Positions 37,494 to 49,146 of a stretch of 64,000 nucleotides of DNA are shown here, in pieces. The translations under genes and the position numbers were made by a program. Source of the DNA: Aphelenchoides besseyi (Eukaryota > Nematoda > Chromadorea > Rhabditida > Aphelenchoididae); contig JAMPIQ010000002.1 of NCBI GenBank assembly GCA_024699855.1, positions 6,200,001 to 6,264,000 of the forward strand, in the 5' to 3' direction. Each line of letters begins with the position of its first letter. Positions within the stretch are counted from its first letter, which is position 1. The notes beneath the pieces are model-generated. The model saw only the letters and a list, made by a program, of their open reading frames with translations. It had not been told where the DNA came from and did no database searches.

Positions 37494-40400
37494 CTGAAAC
37501 ATATCGTTGTAGAGTTTCTCAACAATGATAACCAACTTCGTGGATGCTTAACATGCACAAAAAGAAAAGGAAAATAAAGTTAAGAGTCGTAATTTTCGAT
37601 TGCATTCTTGCCGGACCCGTGACAAAGAAAATCAGTTAAATTATTTGTGCTGATGAAAAAACAATAACAGCGATAAATGACGATGCGATTGTAATCACCG
37701 ACAGGTCAACTGGTTACGGTTCTTGACGTATAGCAAAGATCATTTCCAAAAGGAATCAAAGCCAAATTGATTTATCGGCCGTCAGCCAAAATAACATCAC
37801 ATCTGTGGCTTTAAGTAATTGGTGACGTGTTAAGAGTCTAAAGAGTCCTAATGTATGATCTTCTCCGAGGTCACTTACCTTAAATTGATCGCTTCCTCTA
37901 ATCGATAACAATTACCGTATGAAGATTATGCCTACAAGCTTGAACGATTATAAGAAGTTGAAAAGCAACGCGAAGTCACGTAGAACGCTTTTTAATGTTC
38001 ACGATGTTTTGATTTACAGAACGAAAACACAACTGTAGCCACAAATTCACAGTTCGAAAGTTCGATAAAAACGAAAAATTTGACAAGTTTGCGAATTTGG
38101 TTACTCTCTCTGTTCTCCCTGTCATTTCCATTTTCAGTCGAAAATCGCCTTGCACATGAAATTATGTTCCACGCAAAAAACGCGACCGTCTTCGTTGGCC
38201 TCCGATTTACTTGGACGTAAGTCTCCAACTGTGAACACCATTCACGTACGCCAACGTGCTGAATTGGAACAAAATGTTGTATCGGTTGAAGTTTAGGCAA
38301 CAAATCAATTAAATAGCAGTCAATGCGTGGATATGTCAAAGGGACTTCAGAAGACATGTTCTGTACTGTTGATGAAACTGATAGCTTTGAAAACCCACGT
38401 CAATTGCTTTCGATAAATAGTAAATGACCCGAAAACTGAGCTGAAAATTGTTCTCGATGCTCGTAGATTACAAATTGACTGAAGCTCATTGATGTTCAAA
38501 TGTCGGTGTTAACTTCAGGGCAATGCGCAAACCACGAAATTTGAGGCTCTCGGACACATTTGGCTTTGAATACCAAACATTTAAAACACGCGATAGTGAA
38601 ATTAAGAAGAGCAGAAATTGGTGACCAAAACAAAAATTTCCAGTTAACATAATAGTACAAAAGCAGTGTTGAGATGGAACTCGAATAGCAACATCATTTT
38701 CGAAGAAGAGGCCAATGTCAGTGCGCGAATGTCAAAATGAGCGATGAGCTCGTGGATAACAAACGAAATGAATAGAAAATTCAGAATCATGTCGATGTTT
38801 CGAGTCAAGTGGGTTGGTTGAGTGTTCCAATGGTCGTCAAAATTGCGTTCCTGTTGAACTGTGGAAGCACTCGGTGCGAGAAATCTCAGAAAAAATGTTC
38901 ATTTAACGTGATGCTCTGCACTCGACGAAAAGAGAATGTTGACCGTTGACCAATTGGAAGCCAATGTAGCACGTATCTGTGGTTTGAATTGCATTGACGT
39001 CGGTGGTTCAAAATTTGAAGTGCAAACACGAGTAAACGCGCATTGCACGTTTGCTCATTCTGTGGAACATTGAGTTCGCCGTTCCCTGCACACGATAATC
39101 TCACATGTTTGTCGCTCTTCCGACAATTTAATTAAAAATCATAAACACTGGCACGCCGTGCTTGGTCTTAGGGGAAGAAGCACGCAAATACGACGGTGCG
39201 TAATGGTTTGTTTTGATCGAAAGATTACGAAACATGTGTGCAATGACTGTAGAAGCTTAATTTTGGATACTTGTCATTCGGATTCGTGAATAGAAGTGCA
39301 CGCTGCTGCAAAAGTTGACTGTCGTTTGAGTCGAGCAAACCACAGGTTCGACGTTCTGTGAAGGAAAAGCGGAAGATTGAAAGGTTAATTGAAAAGAGCT
39401 AACAACAGAAGTCGTGATGCAAAGCAAAATTGGGATATACATTAATTTCTTGCTCATTTGTGCTTTCAGACCAAAAGTACAAATCTGTTTCTTCTCTACA
39501 ATTTGGAACGATGTCCCTTCGGATTCCACCTTCTGATGCACGAAACGAGTGCTGAATTTGGCAAGTAACAAAATGAGCAAGAACGGGTCTTGTTATGGTT
39601 TGTTGGAGCTAAGAAGCGTGACAATTGGATTTGCAAATAAATAAGAGATAAACGTTTCTTTTCGCACATTCCAACTTGCCGGGTTGGCAGAACGAAAAAC
39701 ACGGTTGAAGAGCGAAAGTAAATCTGAGTTGAAGTTTGGCCGCATGTGCTCAACGAACAGAAGTTGTTGAAATGATTGGATGAAACACGAAATCCGAAAC
39801 ATTCTCATGGATTAGCGGAGTTCTCAAGAAGTTTTAAGTTCGCTTTCGAGTTTTCGAAACCACAGAGTGCAAATCCGGTTAACTTTTAGGTTCACAACAC
39901 TCAAATGAAATTGTAAAAACATGTCAGAAGTTGAACTATAAATAAACGTCATTAAAGGCTTTACGTCAGCCTACTCTCAAGAACTGTTACAAACCACGAT
40001 CAAAGCACGTGGAAAGTTAACAGTGTCCCGACCAAAACGAAGATCATGAACACAACCACCGAGTTCTTAAGTGGATAGAAGTTGTTAATACAAACGAGAT
40101 TTCAAGAGCAACAGAAAAAACAACTTGGCACGAAGTTTGTTGTGGAAGCGCACTTTTAAAGCTTTTGATTCGCAAATCGACGTTAAGATTCGTCTTCGTG
40201 CTCGTTGTTTTTATTTTGGATTAAGTTCTGCGACATGTTCCTGCAAATCAAAACAAGAATTGTGGCCGATCGCAAAATATCGTGACGATTTTTGAACTCG
40301 GAAAGAACGATTTGAGAAGCTTGCAATTCTCACGAAGTTACTTTTTCCCAGTTGTCCGTACAAAGTCAAACAAATGTGCCTGCCAATCGCATTACAAGAT

Positions 40401-43400
40401 TTCGACAAATGCAACCTGTGAGTTAATCGGATTGATTTCTTGTAATCAAACGACTTAGTAGGCAATGGATTTGTCCTACGACTACGCTTATTGAATCAGC
40501 GACGCTATTGATAGAAGTCGAATCGATTCAGCGGTTTTCCAAATAAACTTGACAAATTAAAGATCAGCGCAAGGTTGATATCAATCGGATTAATTTGTTT
40601 CAGTGGAATCATAAGTGAACACGATAATCGAAAAGACAAACACTCACCCATTATTCTTGGCCATAGAATCCTTCCAATTACTTAAAGTTCAATGGGTACA
40701 ATTATTGTAAAGATCAATAAGCAGCTTTTCTTCGCCGGTAATTACGCAAAAACAATCTTTGGTTTGTTCGGGAGTTCGCGAGAGTCAGAATCCCAAACGG
40801 GACAAAAGTTCGAATCACGAAATTTTGGCTCAAATTTCACGACTTCCGATAATGCAGATTTCTGTCGGAACGTTTTGCATTTGTTAGTCGCAATCATTGT
40901 ACAGGAATGCTCTTGAACATACTGACGTCAAGTTCCAACATGACATTGATGGAAAAACATTTTGATGTTTGGCCCTACAGACTGAACATGTGAGGGGAGT
41001 AGACAGCAAAATCTTACTAAGAAATTCCAACCGTAATTAATGCCCGAGGCGATTGTAAGAGACAGCAAAACTTCGTCTTTGCAATGTTCTGGACGAACGG
41101 CCAAATCCCACGCCAACAGAACTCCAAAACATTCTGCATCTTTAAATTGAAAAACTTTCACTACAAACAACCGTCGGATACCGTGAAAAATAAAACGAAG
41201 TTCAAATGATTCCGATTTTCTAGTGAAAACGAATAATCGAGATTTTCAGAAGAGCCATTCATTTTTGGACATGTGACCGGATGTCGAGCTTTTCAACGAA
41301 CTATAAACGGTATCTGTTTGTTTTAAGCATGGACTGTGGATAACGAAACGACGGGAAGTAATGTCAATACCCCGAGTTCCTGTGGCATAATCATCAGTCT
41401 GATGTTCCAACACGAACGATAATGAAGAGTAATTAGATCGAAGCGCGTATCTGTGCTCATTAGTAACACTTCAGTTCGCGCACAAGAGTACAGGACCAAT
41501 CTCGAGGGTTTTGGCCAATTGGTCGTGTAACTTGATTGCACGTTAATATCGACAATGAGATGAATTGATCGGAAGACAATCGACTTTCCCACTTGATCAG
41601 AGAGCAAAAATAAACTTGTTGAAACTTTAGCTTCTACAGTAAACAGTCAATTTGTAGCTTAATGTTTACTCGAATTTGAACCTGCAAAAAGAATTGCAGC
41701 TCTAAATCAATAAAACAAAGAAATAAATCGAATGCGTGTTAAATGTTCGAATTGAAAGATCACAATCGAACGGAAGAGAGAAATTGGCCTGAACAATGAG
41801 GGTAATCAATCAAAATGGCCGACGCCGTTCATTGCAACATGTGAATTGGTCATGTTCAATTGACATAAATTAGTACGAACAATTAAAGGAACATATTGTC
41901 AAAAGAACCGCAACTTTAACCCATGGACTTGCTTGCAGCTTATATTCCGCATGTGGACAATTATCCTCAATAATTGTATTCAACCAGATGTTTTTGGAAA
42001 GTACACAAACCTAAGAAATTACATTGTCTCGACTTCAAATTCAATTTTCTTTCATCATCTCCGACACTCCTTTCATTCACCAGCTTCAATCTCAACTTAC
42101 AAGAAACAAAAACTGGTGACTTAGCCAGCCAAACAAAGGTTTTTGGGAGTGTAAAGCGAATAGAAAACATGAAACTTTTAATGATAACGAATCCAACTCT
42201 TCTGTTGTAGATCATTCAAAGTGCGATTGTAGACACGACCGTTTTTGAAGTCAAAAACTAACCAGGAACCAGATTGACGCAATCCACATTTTAGTTGATG
42301 TGTTTGGACAGCCGTCTTAGATGATTTGAGATATTTTGGTAGCAACACATTGATTTCTGAACGATCTCAACCCACAGCTCAAAGATAAGTTGAATTACCT
42401 CTTTGACTGACAATTGAAGATCAGAACTGTGCATGATGTCTGACAAAACACGAAGTCCACCACTTACAAAACGAGTGAATAGCGAAACCAACCATAGCAG
42501 GAACAACAAAACGTTTAGATCAAAATAGAATCGAAAAAGACGTTTTTATTCTCATAGTTTCAGTTGTCTTAAGCGTTTTTGAAGCGAATGTTCAGTTTTT
42601 CGCCATTGACTAACTTCTCGTTTATCGTGTGTCATTCAGAAGTACCGGCAGAATGTGATTTTAATGTTCCAAAAACATAATAGAGCCCACACACGACGCG
42701 ATCTAATGTATCGAAAACAATGAGACGAAAGTGGCTCGTAAAATTGGATTAACATCCGAAATAACGAGCAAACTTTTATCTTTTTATTGCGACCGTCTAA
42801 TAGACGAACATTCTCGTCAAAAAAGGCTGGAATGTCCAAAAAACTAAAAGACAATGAAAGAGATCCGACGGAAAATACTTTTCGTTGACTGTCGATTTAC
42901 TCGATACTTAAAAGCAATGATGTCTAAAAGTGCTGGTTCTCTAGTAGATCAATCAACACTTGAAAGCATCGATTACGTTAGCTACTTAAGATCTCATTTA
43001 CACGTGCTAACCGTATGCCAAAAGTTTGTGTACTTGAAAAAACGCATTCACGGGCTTGTTATCATAAACAGAACGGACCGTGATTCAAGTGCGGATTTCA
43101 GTTTTTCTGTAGCTCAAATTGCGTCAATTGTACTCGAGAGCGGAAATGAACTGTTGATTTACTCTTAAAAACCAAAGCAAATGTGAGACGGTATGTTACG
43201 TGAAAACACGCGTTCGTGTCTGTAGCTTGTATCTTACAAAGTGTTCGTCGTGCAAACGTTCAAAGCGACCAAAGTCCGTAAACATTGGAATGTAATGGAG
43301 CTTTCGAACAAACAAAACTCATCGCCATTTTCCAATTTCCGCTTCGATCGGCACGAACAAAAAGACTCCAAGAGATTTAAGTGAATTGCTTCTGCTAATG

Positions 43401-45254
43401 CACACAACGACAATGAAGCAAACGAACTCGTCTTTCAATTGCGCAATTAGTGTCCATTACTATAAGTTCATAAAAGTTGTCATGTTGTTCGACCGACAAG
43501 AACTTTTGAAGAGGCGGTGATGGAAATGTCCGGTTATCCGACCGCCAAGTTGTTTTAAATTTGACAGCTCGACATTTTTTCATTAGTCTCTAACTTCAAC
43601 GTTCAATGACGAGTTCAAAGAATCGTTTACACCTTTCAACCCCTCAATTGGACCGATGTATGACCCCAAGAGTCGAACAAGATTGTTAGGATTTGAAGCA
43701 GAACGAGTTGGACTGCGTGGGAGACCGAATCCCAGCTGAGATTGCTAATCGACAGCGACAATTTGGACGACAGAAAACTGTTCGACCATTCTGTTAAGAC
43801 CGAAATTTCGCGATTCTTCGAGACCTTTGCAAGTAAAACGGAAATAAAGACACAAATCAAAAGCCAACAAAAACAATGAAAACGTTCCAGCAGTCAAATC
43901 GGTTATTCTGGAATTCGGAGTCTGGTGGGAATAACTCGGGAGTTTGAACTCGTCGTACTCGGCATTCGAAAGGACGAGCGAACCAACGTATTTATCGTGC
44001 CGGTCTTAATGACGGGAATTAAACGCAGAAAGTGGAGAGTCGTCATTCGAAAGTTTGGATAACGAGATAGTTGATTAGAAGCCTGAAACGTTGAATGCGC
44101 ACCATCTTCAAGTGAATTCAATTCGAACTCTTTGAAAGGAAGCAGCATTTCGCAGTGTTCGGTCAAGTGAATGATTCGACTCTGAGGATTCAGTTCACCC
44201 AAACGACTGTCGGAAACTTTCGGAGGTAAAAGGCGAGAGAATTGAAACTCAATCCGACAGACGGCAAAATTCACGCTTTAAATGACACTAATTGACGATC
44301 TGCTTGATTCCCTTCATTTTGTTTCATACTGTAGAGTTTGAAAGGGCAAACGAATTACTTAAAAATTAATTAGAAGCAGCGAAACTGCGAGACAACAAAT
44401 ACCGAGAATTTTAAATTCGTATCGTGCAACTCAAACGGCAACCTTTTTCCCGCTGCAACGTATCAGTTTCAGTGTATGAACGTCAGAAAAACATATTAAG
44501 ACCATGAGTTTGTTGTATGTTCCAAGGCATTTGACACGTCATAAAAAGTTCGAGTACATTGATTTCTGGGTGTTCAAATTCACAAATCAATTAGAAGAGG
44601 GAGAAAACAGACGCTGAAGTTTGAATTAAGATCACTTGTTTGTTTATTGAACCGAGAGTTTATGCTCATAAACTTCGAAGCACTTGCAAAAAACGCTCTC
44701 AAGTTGAACTGAAAAGTGGGATGAGAGAACAAATTTATTCCTTCTGTTGCCGCCGTGAAAAGTGACACAAAACTTCATAACAAATGATTTGTCCAAGAGG
44801 TCCAAGGTTTCGTGTTCGAACAAAACGTCTGCAGCCCGAGAATTCATCACTTGGCGAGTGTCAGAGCGGTTCAAAAAGCCCAAGTGTCATGCTCGATACT
44901 TATGTCTTTGCCGATGTGATGACAAAGTGAAGATCACGTCGATTTTGAACTTGACCACACCAAACCACTCGACGATTTGACACAAATTTTATACAACAAG
45001 TAGAACACGATCTTTGAAGTTTCGCAGAAACTTGCAAAGTCTATGTGTTAAGTGAACGTGAATGAAAGTAAACATGTCAAATGGAACACGCCTTTTAATT
45101 AAATGGCTTCTAAAGTGCAAAGTCTGCAACGACGTATGGCTAATAGCATGTAGCTATTGACTTTGAAATTATTTGAGTTTGCTGGTTTATTACGATAGAA
45201 TGATATCACATTACGAATTGGATATCAGAGTTTTCGTTGAAATATAAGACTACA
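37494..45254. other. Gene-poor region, about 7.7 kb
   Basis: Only random, short frames (longest about 121-123 codons at 37992-38357 and 43903-44274, both minus) without domains or spliceable continuation. It may hold the first exon and promoter of the channel gene at its left end. No tRNA boxes, tandem arrays or long inverted repeats caught my eye. Confidence 0.5.
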
Positions 45255-45767
45255 TTAGACTTGGAATTCCTGACCGTCGCAACTGATCTTGGCGTTGGTG
45301 ACCTAAACAAACGTGTTGGCCGATGAACCTTATTCGAATTTACCTCAGACACTTTCTTCACGACTTTTTGAGTGCTTTGACGGAGATCAGCGCAATCAAC
45401 TGGTTTCGAAATGAACACACGAAAAACGACATTGCCGTTCGAGTCGGTACTTTGTTCGTGTTCAACGGATCCGTACTTTGCTGCGTCCAAGTCAATCGAT
45501 GCGGCACGCAATTTTTCAATCAAAACTCCAGCGTTGCTTGGTGGAACATTGCTGTTCAATTCGATGACTGACAAGGTGGAACGACGACGTCGAGCTTTTG
45601 CAGTGGTTGTTTGAGCCGTTGAAGCAGTACTAGCGGATCCCTGACTACTCGAAGGCGCACATGCCTAAACACTACAGTAGAGATATGAGTTACAAGTGTA
45701 AACATACAATAGCTAATTCATAAGCACAGACAGCAACCAAAACGCAGACGAGAGCTTTGGAGAACAT
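45255..45767 (-). CDS. Small secreted protein with RRRR cleavage site
   Basis: Unrecognised nematode-style secreted protein of about 140 residues. Three exons. Signal peptide MFSKALVCVLVAVCAYELAI, then, after a 43 nt intron, ACAPSSSQGSASTASTA (Ser/Thr-rich), KARRRRS (furin-like site) and the mature domain: LSVIELNSNVPPSNAGVLIE, KLRAASIDLDAAKYGSVEHE, VVFRVFISKPVDCADLRQST and, after the last intron, VTNAKISCDGQEFQV. Two late cysteines (C in VDCAD and SCDG) could pair. Start chosen as the only Met before the signal peptide. The function is unknown; architecture suggests a processed secreted domain. Confidence 0.7.
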
Positions 45768-46172
45768 TTTCAAGAGAATTTGAGTTGAACCGTCGATACG
45801 AAATGTATTGATGTTATTTCTCGGATAAAAACTTGGTTTTATACTTGTAGATCAAAGGCGTCAAACGTTGGTTTCTGCTGGTCATAATCATTGGCCTATC
45901 CTTCATAGCAATTCAAACCCGTTTAAGATCTCGTTCGCGTTTAAAACCTCCGCTTATTCTTGTGTTTGCTCAGACGCCAACGCTATCGATTAGGTGATCG
46001 TTCAATGTTATGTAATGCCATTCAAACGTTTATTACCCAATTCCCAACGCCAATTCGTTCACTTTGTAATCAAATCATAAGCGATTTGCGAAATGAACGG
46101 AAATAACAAGTCAAATGAGATGGGTGTGTAGATTCATTTTGTTTGTCTGAAGTGTACGGTAATTGAAAATTG
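45768..46172. other. Upstream region of secreted protein gene, about 0.4 kb
   Basis: Holds the probable promoter of the secreted protein gene and ends at the start of the duplicated block at 46173. Nothing else recognised. Confidence 0.45.
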
Positions 46173-46358
46173 TGTCTAGATTGAAAAACCAAAAGTTATC
46201 GATGGCAAAATGTCTTCCAATGCTTTTCGTTGAAATTGACCACGGATGCTTCCAAGTTGTCTTTGAACAAAACTTTTAAATGATAACCGACGACCCCGAT
46301 TGTTGGTTCAAGATCGAGGGTAGACCGATAAGAAGTTGTCTGCTAACTCCAGAACTTT
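46173..46358 (+). repeat. Direct repeat, copy 1 (copy of cathepsin Z 5' flank)
   Basis: About 186 bp nearly identical, in the same orientation, to 54097-54289. Copy 2 differs by a 7-base insertion (an extra GACCAAA near 54115) and a few substitutions. It is joined directly to block A at 46358/46359 (after AGAACTTT). In copy 2 the sequence continues into the cathepsin Z start, so this copy looks like a detached promoter fragment. Confidence 0.88.
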
Positions 46359-48842
46359 ATTCACATTTATGAAAAACAAGACAACAAGTTAGTGAGACAA
46401 AAAAATTTTTGCACTTTTTTTAATTTTTTCAATATAATCTAATAAGTCGTTGGTTACTTGAAACGTGTACAAGTTTGCAGGATCTTCGCCGTCAAGTCCT
46501 TTGAAGCGTGTGTCGTGGGATTCTTTAAACCTGTTCTTCACGCCAACAAGATCGGCATATGCGTTGTCAACATTTTCTTCGAAGTTCCATTCTTCTAGCC
46601 ATCGCTTAGCCAACTCCATAGATCTGAAAATAAGCGGCATTAAACGTTCAAAGCGAACATGGCACAACAATTTCCGAACAGCTGTAAACTCAAATGCGTC
46701 GGATACTTACTTTTTGCGTTTCAATGCAGTTAAAACATTACCGTTCCAGGCAAGTCTGTCGTTGTATTGTTTACAGAACAGTGCTTTCGGGCCACGGCGT
46801 TCGATGCCCATATTAAAATCGACGATTGCCGCCTTCTTTGTGTCTTTCCATTGACCAACGTTTTCTCCATGCATGTCCTCGATGCTCAAGATAATTTGAA
46901 GTAAATGAAGCTGTTCCAACGCATCAACATTAAGATCCGCGGCATCGAGCTAAACAAAGTGAGGTTAATATTATTAAACGACCCATATAACATACTTTAT
47001 TTAATTCCACAAAGTCTGTTCTCCATCGCGTGCAAATGTAAGCTGCGGTTTTGCTCTCCTTATTTGACGACGCCACGAACTGAACCTCAGGACCCACCTA
47101 AATCACATAAATATATTCGCCAAAGTATGCATATTCTTACCCCAATCAACTCCAACAACTTGTAATTAAACATCTCTCTGATGTCCGGACCAGTGATCGA
47201 GTCTTTGCTCAACGACGATCCTCCACGATGGTCAGTTTTGACTTGGAAGTCCGGCACGTCGTCGTGTTCGGGTTTAAGATAACACAAAACGCCGCATCGA
47301 GTTCCATTTGTCTCTTTTGGCTTATGTTCGAAGTAAAAGTCACCGATTGAACCGCCTATAAATGCACAAGTTAAGGGTCCGACCCACAAAGTCAAATTTC
47401 AAGTGCTTACCTTTTAATACATGCTGAACCATAAAGTGATCTCGTGCAGAATCACCTCCATAACTAAACCACACCCAATTAAAATACTTTTCGCCACAAT
47501 GAGCTCGCGAAAAAACAACTCTTCCAGCAACTTTTCTTCTAGATTCCAAATTTCAAATAAAATTCTGAAGTCCACAATCTTTGATTTGCATGTATTTCGC
47601 GTCTAAGTATTTGACGGCTTTCCAGTGGTAATTAGCTTGGAAATCATCGAACTTCTCGTAGACTTGATAGAAGCCACTAGTTTTGAGTCGTTGGTGGTAA
47701 CCTTGAGCAACGGCTATTAGATCTTCTCGGTTACACAATCTCGCTGGTCCAATAATTTGCTTGACGGTTTTGTGATACAGTGCCCACGTGTCCAATTTGG
47801 AGTGCTTCTAAATCGCGGAATATAATAAAAGACATCAAAACTACTTACGATAACAATATGAGCATTTCCAAATCCAATCGCAACCAAAGTATCGTCGACG
47901 GAAGTTCCCAGTCCCATTCGTTTGTCGTTGTGAAATATGTGCTGATGTGCGCTGTCAATTTGGAAAGTAGAATCAATGTGGCTCTGCAGTTGTTTGAAAG
48001 TAGTCTAAAAACAAGAAATTCCAAATGTAGCTAAATAAATCAATAGACCTTTTCATCGAAACTGAATGGCTCTTCTTGATGCACCAGCGGTTTGCCGTCT
48101 TTGTCCTCGCCTCCCACAAGTTGAATTGTGACGTTGTACAGCATCTGAAAACGATAGAGTCTAAGTCGAAATAAACCTTGGTTTCTAGTTAGAGCAGAAA
48201 TAGTCGAGGTCGCGCTATACGTAAAATAAACAATTGTAAAGCTCAGAAACTGGAAAATTTTTATTAAAAAAGCATGTTGTTCCTCGAGAAGCTGCTGCTT
48301 CTTAAAACCCCAACCCAATTAATCAATTTTGGTATCCTATTTTAATTTCCAACAACGATACTAGTAACTATGACACAGTCTTATACGAAATAAAGACAAT
48401 ATTTCCCACTCTAATTACAACTCAGCGCTTAACGAATTTACACTTTGAAAATATTCCAAAACTCCCCAACACTCTGCAAATCCAACAAATAAAAGCTCTA
48501 AAAGCCAAATGGCCTATTTGCTACAAAAACACCATTTCACGCGGTTGAACACTCCGATCAACTCGCATCTACTCGCCAAAAATCGCCAAACAAAACGCCA
48601 CAACCAGAAGAAAGCGACCGTTTTCGCGCAAAGAATCCGGTTCGATTTAGTGAGCGTTTTTGCTAACTGGTTGGAAATGGAATTAGAGTGCGCACAACAG
48701 ACTGGAAGAAGTTTTAGTCCACTGGTAATCAGATTAGTTCGCTGATGTTGGCATTAAAAGCAGGCCGCTGCGTGCAAATTTGGTAAGCGAAATTCTTAAA
48801 AGCACAACCTCAGAATTCTGTTCGGATTCGCTGATAGTTGGG
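46359..48842. repeat. Inverted repeat block A (left arm)
   Basis: About 2.48 kb whose reverse complement reappears at 50768-53256 with scattered substitutions and a few small indels. It covers a complete gene and about 0.7 kb of its upstream DNA. The arm ends at GATAGTTGGG on the right. Confidence 0.92.
46389..48144 (-). pseudogene. Ubiquitin-like + atypical-kinase-like protein, copy A, in-frame TGA
   Basis: Not a known named gene. Start at 48144 right after a GTTTTCAG acceptor: MLYNVTIQLVGGEDKDGKPL. Residues 1-85 look like a beta-grasp/ubiquitin-like fold (FDEKTTFKQLQSHIDSTFQI; NAHIVI). The second half has features of the PI3K/PI4K-HipA-like kinase fold: DFQVKTDHRGG, a REMFNYKLLELIGVGPEVQF helix, the catalytic-loop-like IEDMHGENVG and AAIVDFNMG as metal-binding motif. 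Plant type II PI4K-gamma proteins also join ubiquitin-like and kinase parts, which is an analogy only. Seven or so introns of 39-55 nt. An in-frame TGA (about 47553-47555) splits the protein between DCGLQNFI and NLESRRKVAGR. It is present in both copies. Otherwise this copy keeps its frame. Confidence 0.6.
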
Positions 48843-49146
48843 TTCTCGGCAGCTAAAAGATTTCAAATCAATATGCTCATTTGTTTGATGTAAACCTTTC
48901 AAATCATCGTAGAATTGTTGTAATTCTGGAGGAACGGTGATGGCGTTGAGCGTGGATTCCCAGCAGCCAACATGCCTAAAACAGTCCAACATTAACGTGC
49001 AGATTCGGGCATACTTACCAAGAAGTCGGCTAAGTGACGTTCCTGATCGAACTCGAATTAACTAAAACAGTTCGATTCAGAAGTTTAATTTGATTAGCTT
49101 ACTTGATTAATTAAATTCTTTACAAACGGACATGATTTGCTCTGAC
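48843..49146. other. Unique spacer at duplication junction, with fragment of unknown gene
   Basis: About 300 bp found once in the window, between blocks A and B'. On the minus strand it reads NAITVPPELQQFYDDLKGLH then QTNEHIDLKSFSCREPN and runs on into block A (QRIRTEF, stop at 48810). An intron-like GTAAGTATG...TTTTAG lies near 48976-49019. It looks like the 3' end of an unidentified gene cut by the rearrangement. Confidence 0.45.

Noticed and set aside
37992..38357. 121-codon minus-strand frame starting MSSEVPLTYPRIDCY
   Set aside because: No motif, no spliceable continuation and no neighbour evidence; kept as intergenic.
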